Assembly (NCBI GenBank): GCA_964646035.1
Contig: CAZYDJ010000096.1
Span: 1-10,304, forward strand
Length of the DNA: 10,304 nucleotides
Source: CAYLMM01 sp964646035
Lineage (GTDB): Bacteria > Krumholzibacteriota > Krumholzibacteriia > LZORAL124-64-63
Direction of reading: 5' to 3'
The translations under genes and the position numbers were made by a program. Below are positions 4,735 through 10,304 of the stretch, in pieces; positions within the stretch are counted from its first letter, which is position 1, and every line of letters starts with the position of its first letter. The notes under the pieces were generated by a model. It saw only the letters and a list, made by a program, of their open reading frames with translations. It was not told the origin of the DNA and did no database searches.

Positions 4735-7272
4735 TTAGAGGATCTTGCAGACGATTATGGTTATATCGTCGTACTGGGTGTCGTCGCCGGAGAATTCGGC
4801 CACCTTGGCGTGCAGGCTATCGATGATCTTCTGAGACGATTCTTGCCTGTGTTCGGCGACCACGGCCAGACAATCCTCGATTTCCAGGAAACGGTCGTTA
4901 TGGGCCTGGCTGTCGGTCAGGCCGTCGGTCACCATCAGGATCAGATCGCCCGATTCGAGCTTCACCCGCGCCCCGGCGGCGTACCCGCTGTCGGCCAGGA
5001 TGCCCAGCGGCATGCCCGTGCTGCCGAGGGTCGCCTTGATTCCACCGGCGGCATCGATGACGAATCCGGCTTCGTGCCCGGCGCTGGCATGCTCGAGCAG
5101 GCGCGCCTCAGGATCGATCCTCACCAGCAGCAGGGTCACGAAGCGATGGTTCTCGAGATCCGCTTCCAGGGCCCGGTTGATCTGACCGAAAATACTCGTC
5201 AGATCCGTACAGGTCGCGCAGAGAGACCGCAGATAGGCGCGGGTCTGGACCATCACCATGGCCGGAGCGATGCCGTGGCCGCTGACGTCGCCGACCACCA
5301 GGCCCAGGGAGCCGTCGGCCATCTCGATGTAGTCGTAATAGTCGCCGCAGGTGGAATCGGCCGAGAGCACGGTCCCGGCGATGTCGATGCCGGGCAGGCT
5401 GGGCGGTTCGATCGGATACAGCTTGCGCTGTACCTGGGAAGCCAGATCCAACTCGGCTTCCCGTCTCTCCATGCGCAGCAACTCGGTCATATCCTTGATC
5501 ACCGAAACGAAGTGGGTCACCTTGCCGCCGTGACCGCGCATCGGAGTGATGGTCTGATCGCCCTGGAAGGTCTCGCCGTTCTTGCGGCGATTGACGATGA
5601 TCTTGCGGAAAACGTTTCCCGCCAGGATCGTGCCCCACAGTTCCTTGTAGTGCGCCTGGTCCTGGCTGCCGGACTTCAACAACCGCGGGGTCTGGCCGAC
5701 CGCCTCTTCACGTGAATAGCCGGTGGTCCGTTCGAAGGCCGCGTTCACATAATGAATGACTCCGTCGCGGCCGGTGATGAAAACAATGTCGTCGGTATGC
5801 TCCACCGCGTTATAGAGGCGTTCGACGACATCATTGGCCCGCTTGCGCTCCGTGATGTCGCGAAAGACGATGACACCGCCGATCAAACTGCCGTCGGCTT
5901 CGCGCAGAGGACAGCCGTTGACGCTGATCCAGGCGCCTGTCGCCGCTTCGGAATTCTTGATATAGATGACTTCCTCGCGCACGTCCCGGCCCGCGATCGC
6001 CCGGCTCATCGGCAGACTCTCAGCCGGCATGGGCGTCGTCATGTCCGGCAGGTAGCAGTTGAACCGGCGGCGCCAGTCGCGGGTGCAGTAATCGGATTCC
6101 CGCAGACCCGAGAGTTTCCGGGCGGCGGCGTTGGCCATCACGATGTTGCCGTCGCGGTCCGCCACGACGACGCCCTCGGACATGCTGCCGAGAACGGCCC
6201 TGATCATCCGCGTCTGGCGTTTGACCAGTTTGCTCCGCGCCCACCGCCACAGCGCGGCCAGCATCAGGATCAGCATTTCCCAGATCAACGCAGCGCCCGC
6301 TCCGAAGCCGACGGGATTCAGCGTCGAGCGGGCGGCGATGAACCCGGCGGCGGGAATCGCCTCCAGCTCCCAGATTTGGCCGCCGAGTTCGATCAGACGG
6401 ACGTGCAAATCGGTTTCTTCGGATTCGGCGGCGATGAATCCCGGCGTGACGTGAAGGATCCGCGGCGAGCCGCCGACATCGACGTCCCGCAACCGGAATT
6501 CCAACTCCGCCCCCGGACGTCCCCCACCCGCGAAATCGGCGCGCAGCAGGGATTCCGCGAAGAGATCCGCCAACCGGAACACCAAAACCACCAGGCCCGA
6601 CGACAGCTCCCGCCCGTCGGCCCCGACCGGTCCCTCCGGTCCGGAAAGCGCGAGAAAGATCAATGCGCCCGAGGTCGAGCCGTCGCCCTGGACCAGATCC
6701 ACCGGATCGGACATGGCCGCCGTCCCGTTCGCCAAAGCCCGCGCCAGAGCCCGGCTCCGGAGTTCCTCGGAATTCAGGTCGAATCCGACGGCCCGCACGT
6801 TGCCGGCCAAGGGTTCGACCATGTTGACCGGGAAGTATTCCGTCCGGGAAGCGGCGGGAACCAGCCCGCCGTCGCGGCCTTGCTCCGTGATCCGATAGCC
6901 GGCGAGCCCCTCGGCGCGCATGCTGTTCTGATGGCTGACGCGTTCCTCTTCCGTCACCCGGGGAATCCATTCCAACGCCTGGACGGCTTGATGTCGAGCC
7001 AGGGCGCCGTCCGCGAAGCGGCCGAACTCGTCCCTGGTCACTGTCTGGGAACATTCGAAGAGGGATTTCAGCGACGCCAGGACTTCGACCAAAGTCGCGT
7101 ACTCCTCGTCCAGGTAGGAGATACGGGATTCGAGATACGAATCGAATTCGAGTTCGATCCGCCCCTGCTCCGAACGGGCGGCGAGATTTCCCACGTAGAT
7201 TCCGACCAGGACTCCGGTCAGCATCAGCAATATGACCACGACGCGCAGGATCAAGCCGCTGCTCGTCACCAT
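4735..7272 (-). CDS. Membrane-bound CHASE-PAS-PAS-SpoIIE (PP2C) serine phosphatase
   Basis: An 845-residue sensor phosphatase. The ATG at 7272 is preferred to one at 7338 because GGAGG lies 8 bases upstream and the longer version would begin inside the promoter. A transmembrane helix at about 7-28 is followed by a periplasmic CHASE domain (about 38-310, with QALEWIPRVTEEER near 98-111) and a second helix near 323-343. Two PAS domains follow, about 355-478 and 480-600, each ending in a PAC-like motif (FRDITERK, VIKDMTEL). The C-terminal RsbU/SpoIIE-type PPM phosphatase spans about 623-844. Its metal-binding acidic motifs are intact: GDYYDY (643-648), GDVSGHG (661-667), TDGLTD (782-787) and the final GDD/YDDIT (829-838). 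The predicted role is ligand-controlled dephosphorylation of STAS antagonists, most likely the gene just downstream. The ligand is unknown; CHASE domains bind small molecules outside the membrane. Confidence 0.93.
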   Translation of the reverse strand: MVTSSGLILRVVVILLMLTGVLVGIYVGNLAARSEQGRIELEFDSYLESRISYLDEEYATLVEVLASLKSLFECSQTVTRDEFGRFADGALARHQAVQALEWIPRVTEEERVSHQNSMRAEGLAGYRITEQGRDGGLVPAASRTEYFPVNMVEPLAGNVRAVGFDLNSEELRSRALARALANGTAAMSDPVDLVQGDGSTSGALIFLALSGPEGPVGADGRELSSGLVVLVFRLADLFAESLLRADFAGGGRPGAELEFRLRDVDVGGSPRILHVTPGFIAAESEETDLHVRLIELGGQIWELEAIPAAGFIAARSTLNPVGFGAGAALIWEMLILMLAALWRWARSKLVKRQTRMIRAVLGSMSEGVVVADRDGNIVMANAAARKLSGLRESDYCTRDWRRRFNCYLPDMTTPMPAESLPMSRAIAGRDVREEVIYIKNSEAATGAWISVNGCPLREADGSLIGGVIVFRDITERKRANDVVERLYNAVEHTDDIVFITGRDGVIHYVNAAFERTTGYSREEAVGQTPRLLKSGSQDQAHYKELWGTILAGNVFRKIIVNRRKNGETFQGDQTITPMRGHGGKVTHFVSVIKDMTELLRMERREAELDLASQVQRKLYPIEPPSLPGIDIAGTVLSADSTCGDYYDYIEMADGSLGLVVGDVSGHGIAPAMVMVQTRAYLRSLCATCTDLTSIFGQINRALEADLENHRFVTLLLVRIDPEARLLEHASAGHEAGFVIDAAGGIKATLGSTGMPLGILADSGYAAGARVKLESGDLILMVTDGLTDSQAHNDRFLEIEDCLAVVAEHRQESSQKIIDSLHAKVAEFSGDDTQYDDITIIVCKIL

Positions 7273-7277
7273 TGGGC

Positions 7278-7291
7278 TATCCTCCAGGATA
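7278..7291 (-). promoter_or_regulatory. Small hairpin enclosing the phosphatase ribosome binding site
   Basis: On the minus-strand mRNA the sequence reads TATCC-TGGA-GGATA, a 5-bp stem with a 4-base loop. The ribosome binding site GGAGG (7281-7285 in + coordinates) is split between loop and stem, 8 bases before the ATG. The hairpin is weak (two GC pairs) but could dampen initiation. Confidence 0.35.
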
Positions 7292-7311
7292 CGGGACTGA
7301 ATTAGTCCTTT

Positions 7312-7340
7312 ATGATAGACGACATCAGTCTCGTTCACAA
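7312..7340 (-). promoter_or_regulatory. Sigma70-like promoter for the phosphatase-STAS operon
   Basis: Read on the minus strand, TTGTGA (7335-7340) and TATCAT (7312-7317) are separated by exactly 17 bases. The -10 element matches consensus at five of six positions and the -35 at four of six. Transcription would start near 7305, giving a leader of about 33 bases before the ATG at 7272. The dyad GGACT-GAATT-AGTCC (7294-7308) covers the predicted start site and could be an operator. The promoter lies in the 99-base gap after the permease operon, so the signalling genes can be expressed independently. Confidence 0.55.
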
Positions 7341-7371
7341 CCGAAGTCCTGAAGATATATCCGGGACCGAT

Positions 7372-8607
7372 CTATTCGTGGCGCAGGGCTTCGATCGGAT
7401 CCATCCGGGCGGCGCGATTGGCGGGGTAGAGGCCGAAGAAGATGCCGATGGAGGCGGAGAAGAGAACCGCGACGACCACCACCAGCGGATTCAGGCGGAA
7501 GGGGAATTCGAGCAGACGGGTGCCCAGCCAGGCCAATCCATAACCGAAAACGACCCCGACCAGGCCGCCGAAGCAGGTCAGAGCGCCGGCCTCGATCAGC
7601 ACCTGGCGCAGCACGTCCTGGCGCTTGGCCCCCACGGCCATGCGCACACCTATCTCGCGCGTGCGTTCGGTCACCGAGATGAGCATGATGTTCATCACGC
7701 CGATGCCGCCGACCATCAAACCGATGCTCGAAAGAACCACCAGGACCAGGGCCACCCCCTGGGTGATCTTGTCCACGAGATCGCCGTAGGTTTCGGAGGC
7801 TACGATGTCGAAATCATTCTCCTGGCCGGGCCCCAGCCCGCGCACCCGGCGCAGGACGCCGACGATCTCGGGCTCGAGTTCGTCGGTGGTGGTGCCGTCG
7901 GCGACGGTGACCGCCATCGTGCGATCGTCGAAATCACCGTTGGAGAAGTCCTTCTCGAAGGTGGGCCAGGGCAACACGACCCAGTTGTCGCCCATCTGGC
8001 CGAAGACGTGTTTGCGGCTCTCCATGGTTCCGACGACCTCGTACTCGACGCCGAAGATCCGCAGCCGCTTGCCGACCGGGTCGACGTTGGCGAAAAGAGC
8101 CTGGGCCGGCCCGTCGCCGATGACGCAGACCCGGCGCCGGGAATGCTGCTCGTCGTAGGTGTAGAAACGGCCCTGGTCCAGGGTGAACGAGTAGAGATTG
8201 TGGAAGTTGGCGGAGGCGCCGAACACCTGCACCAGATTGGTCCGTTCGTCGCCGTAGGTCAGCACCGTGGCGCGGTTGTTGCTGATCATATAATCGACGC
8301 CGTCGACTCCGGGCAGATCCATCACGGCGTCCAGGCATTCGGGCTGGATCTGGGGCCGGCGCATCTTCTGTTCGACGTCCTCGCCGCCGAGGCCGCTGTA
8401 GCGGGCGATGTAGAGGTAGGGCTTGGCGGAAGAGACGATGTCCGATCTGATCTTGCCGCTGAGTCCCCCGACGATGGTGTAGATGGCCAGCAAGGTCGCC
8501 ACGCCGATGGCCACGCCGACTATCAGCAGGAAGCTGCGCATCCGGTTGCCCAAAATGATCTGCAGGGCCTGCCGCACTCCCTCGATGACCGGTATGCCCC
8601 TACTCAT
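7372..8607 (-). CDS. MacB/FtsX-type ABC transporter permease (second permease)
   Basis: A 411-residue permease with the MacB layout: a cytoplasmic amphipathic start, a first transmembrane helix (about 24-48), a periplasmic MacB_PCD-like domain (about 50-275), then three helices near 283-311, 336-364 and 372-394. The FtsX signature SVTERTREIGVRMAVGA (311-327) and the tail DPIEALRHE are typical. Such proteins have no ATPase domain and work with a separate MacB/LolD-like ATPase and an adaptor, in mechanotransmission from the inner membrane to periplasm or outer membrane. The ATG at 8607 overlaps the previous gene by 8 bases and has GGAGG 9 bases upstream. It is paralogous to the upstream permease, so the two probably form a heterodimer. 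The substrate is not readable. No clear terminator follows the TAG at 7372. Confidence 0.93.
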   Translation of the reverse strand: MSRGIPVIEGVRQALQIILGNRMRSFLLIVGVAIGVATLLAIYTIVGGLSGKIRSDIVSSAKPYLYIARYSGLGGEDVEQKMRRPQIQPECLDAVMDLPGVDGVDYMISNNRATVLTYGDERTNLVQVFGASANFHNLYSFTLDQGRFYTYDEQHSRRRVCVIGDGPAQALFANVDPVGKRLRIFGVEYEVVGTMESRKHVFGQMGDNWVVLPWPTFEKDFSNGDFDDRTMAVTVADGTTTDELEPEIVGVLRRVRGLGPGQENDFDIVASETYGDLVDKITQGVALVLVVLSSIGLMVGGIGVMNIMLISVTERTREIGVRMAVGAKRQDVLRQVLIEAGALTCFGGLVGVVFGYGLAWLGTRLLEFPFRLNPLVVVVAVLFSASIGIFFGLYPANRAARMDPIEALRHE

Positions 8608-9829
8608 GGCGCAACGCCTCCACGGGATCCAGGCCGGACGCCTTCCAGGCCGGGTAAGTGCCGAACACCAGGCCTATTACGAAGGTCACGATCAGCCCCA
8701 GGCCCACCGACCACCAGGCGAAAGCGAAAGGCAACGGCGACACCCCGGCGATCAGCGCCGCCAGGGACAGCCCGATCAGGATGCCCAGCAGACCTCCCGT
8801 CAAAGACAACGTCACCGATTCCACCAGGAACTGCCAGAGGATGGCCAGCCGCCTGGCCCCGACAGCCTTGCGCACTCCGATCTCCCGGGTCCGCTCGGTC
8901 ACCGACACCAGCATGATGTTCATCAGCACGATCCCGCCGACCACCAGGCTGATCCCCACCAGCGGCACCAGGGCCGCGTAGATCGCGTTGGAGACCCCGC
9001 CCCAGATGTTCAGCAGTTCATCCATCGTCACGACGCCGAAATCGTCGTCCTCCATCGGGCGCAGACGATGCCGCAGGCGCATCAGGAATCGCGCCTCGTC
9101 CTTGGCGTCATCCATGTCGGTGAGGTCGCGCACGGCCACCTTGATGTCCACGCTCTCACGGGATCCGAAAGCCTTCATGAAGGATGTGATCGGGATGACC
9201 GCGAAACGGTTGCGGCTGTTGCCCAGGACGGTGCCCCGGTCCTCCACCACGCCGGCGACGCGGAAATGCCGGCCGCCGATCTTCACCGTCTCGCCGGACG
9301 GATCGTCCAGCCTCGGGAAGAGATCCCGGGCCACTTCCCAGCCCAGGACCACGTCATGTCGCCTGGCGGTCACGTCCTGCGCGGTCAGGTGGCGGCCGCT
9401 GTGCAGGGGCAGATCCTCGAGCAACGAATAATCGGCCGTCTTGCCGCGGACCTCGACTCCCCGATACGAGTTGCCGGCGGCGCGCAGGTCGGAGTTGTGG
9501 TCGAGCGATGCCCCGACAGCCGAGGCGTATTCCATCCGCTCGGCCAACCAGTCCCGGTCGTCGAGGGTGATTTCGGGGTTGTTCAACGAATCGAGGAAGG
9601 CGTCGATATCGGTGAGGATCTCGTAGAAATTGACCCGCGAGATGGTGAAGACGTTCGAGCCCTCGGAAAGCACTTCGTGCCGGGCATAGATGTCCACGCC
9701 GTTGATCAACGAGACCACGGTTATCACCGACATCGTGCCGACGATGTTGCCCAGCAATGTCAGGAAGGTCCGCAGCTTGTGGGTCCGCAGGCTGCCCAGG
9801 GCTATTCGGACCCCCTCGAGCAGATTCAT
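8600..9829 (-). CDS. MacB/FtsX-type ABC transporter permease (first permease)
   Basis: A 409-residue permease. A first helix at about 20-44 is followed by a periplasmic core domain (about 48-275), with three C-terminal helices near 282-310, 333-361 and 372-393. The conserved loop SVTERTREIGVRKAVGA (309-325) and the end DPVEALRHE match the downstream permease, while the periplasmic domains differ considerably; this suggests old duplication with specialisation. The start lies 1 base after the stop of the adaptor gene, which implies coupled translation; the ribosome site is weak (GGGAAT). With the adaptor and second permease it makes a tripartite export or lipoprotein-release-like system. No nucleotide-binding domain is fused, so an ATPase must be encoded elsewhere, likely just outside the right edge. 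Multidrug, peptide and lipoprotein substrates are all possible. Confidence 0.93.
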   Translation of the reverse strand: MNLLEGVRIALGSLRTHKLRTFLTLLGNIVGTMSVITVVSLINGVDIYARHEVLSEGSNVFTISRVNFYEILTDIDAFLDSLNNPEITLDDRDWLAERMEYASAVGASLDHNSDLRAAGNSYRGVEVRGKTADYSLLEDLPLHSGRHLTAQDVTARRHDVVLGWEVARDLFPRLDDPSGETVKIGGRHFRVAGVVEDRGTVLGNSRNRFAVIPITSFMKAFGSRESVDIKVAVRDLTDMDDAKDEARFLMRLRHRLRPMEDDDFGVVTMDELLNIWGGVSNAIYAALVPLVGISLVVGGIVLMNIMLVSVTERTREIGVRKAVGARRLAILWQFLVESVTLSLTGGLLGILIGLSLAALIAGVSPLPFAFAWWSVGLGLIVTFVIGLVFGTYPAWKASGLDPVEALRHE

Positions 9830-9830
9830 G

Positions 9831-10304
9831 CTATTCCCGTCCGCGCTTCGTCTTCTGCTCCTTCACCCTGTCGCCGTGCTGCAGGTCCCGCAGCACCCGG
9901 AACGGACCGGCCACCATGGGTTGATCCGCCTCGAGCCCCGAGAGCACCTCGAAATCCTCTTCGCCGGTGATGCCCAGCTCGACCGGAGTGAAGCGGGCTT
10001 TTCCGTCCTCGACGACGAATACCCCCTCGCGATCCTCGCGCTCGACATCGGTCGTGTCGGTCGCGGCCCGGCCGCGTCCCCTGCCGCGGCGGGAATTCTC
10101 GCGGGGCGGCCACTCGCGGACCACGACCGCGCCGATGGGCACCGCCAGCGCCGAGTCGCGCCTGGCGACGGTGATGTCCGCCTGGGCCGACAATCCCGGC
10201 CTGACCCCCGGCACCTGATCGAGCAGGGTGATCGTCACCTTGAAATCGACGGCCTGCTGGCTCTGGCCGGTGCTGGTGTAGATCGGGCTGTTGCCGATCT
10301 CGGT
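9831..10304 (-). CDS. HlyD/MacA-type periplasmic adaptor, C-terminal part (5' end outside window)
   Basis: The last 157 codons of a membrane-fusion protein; the frame stays open to the right edge, so the gene starts beyond it. The visible part has the beta-barrel segment (FKVTITLLDQVPGVRPGLSA) with the typical PGL-x-A turn and the ALAVPIGAVVVRE strand. A low-complexity Arg/Gly/acidic insert follows (SRRGRGRGRAATDTTDVERED), then the membrane-proximal domain (VFVVEDGKARFTPVELGITG, EVLSGLEADQPMVAGPFRVL). Adaptors of this kind link MacB-like permeases to an outer-membrane channel. The stop TAG at 9831-9833 is 1 base before the permease start. The basic-acidic insert in the loop is longer than in classical MacA; similar loops are usual in adaptors paired with stand-alone permeases. 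The tail after the last domain is short and basic. Confidence 0.9.
   Translation of the reverse strand, partial: TEIGNSPIYTSTGQSQQAVDFKVTITLLDQVPGVRPGLSAQADITVARRDSALAVPIGAVVVREWPPRENSRRGRGRGRAATDTTDVEREDREGVFVVEDGKARFTPVELGITGEEDFEVLSGLEADQPMVAGPFRVLRDLQHGDRVKEQKTKRGRE

Noticed and set aside
7273..7338. An upstream ATG at 7338 extending the sensor phosphatase by 22 residues
   Set aside because: It has no good ribosome site, lies within the -35 element of the predicted promoter, and adds a polar stretch before the signal-anchor helix, whereas the ATG at 7272 has GGAGG at ideal spacing.
7312..8916. A 534-codon plus-strand open frame opposite the permease genes
   Set aside because: The translation is His-, Asp- and Gln-rich without a domain, and it runs antisense to two well-supported permeases.

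Overview
The window is a GC-rich, densely coded stretch of chromosome from what looks like a Gram-negative bacterium. Evidence for this includes a secreted phosphodiesterase with a Sec-type signal peptide, a periplasmic adaptor (MacA/HlyD type) and a CHASE-domain sensor. The codon use, the small intergenic gaps and the mix of MacB-like permeases with SpoIIE/STAS signalling would suit an uncultivated FCB-group, Krumholzibacteriota/Eisenbacteria-like or deltaproteobacterial lineage. That placement is an inference; no rRNA or marker gene is present. I see no mobile elements, tRNAs, CRISPR arrays or phage genes.

Layout. The left part (1-3718, + strand) is one tight operon. It holds the 3' end of an alkaline-phosphatase-superfamily phosphodiesterase, a second complete paralogue overlapping it by ATGA, a 64-residue ribbon-helix-helix-like protein, and a three-helix membrane protein with a large extracytoplasmic domain. 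A 183-base gap (3719-3901) with two small hairpins and a weak promoter candidate leads to a single STAS-domain gene (3902-4303, +).

A second STAS gene (4316-4660, -) converges on the first; the two stop codons lie 12 bases apart inside a perfect 8-bp inverted repeat. Upstream of it on the minus strand is a large membrane-bound CHASE-PAS-PAS-SpoIIE protein phosphatase (4735-7272) with a good sigma70-like promoter at 7312-7340. The phosphatase and the two STAS proteins look like the phosphatase and antagonist parts of a partner-switching pathway. The anti-sigma kinase and its target are not in the window.

The right part (7372-10304, -) is a MacAB/LolCDE-like export operon. It encodes the C-terminal part of a periplasmic adaptor followed by two paralogous FtsX/MacB-type permeases, packed with a 1-base gap and an 8-base overlap. 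The ATPase is not in the window.

The least explained part is the phosphodiesterase pair with the small ribbon-helix-helix-like protein and the membrane protein, which may be a recurring envelope module of unknown function.
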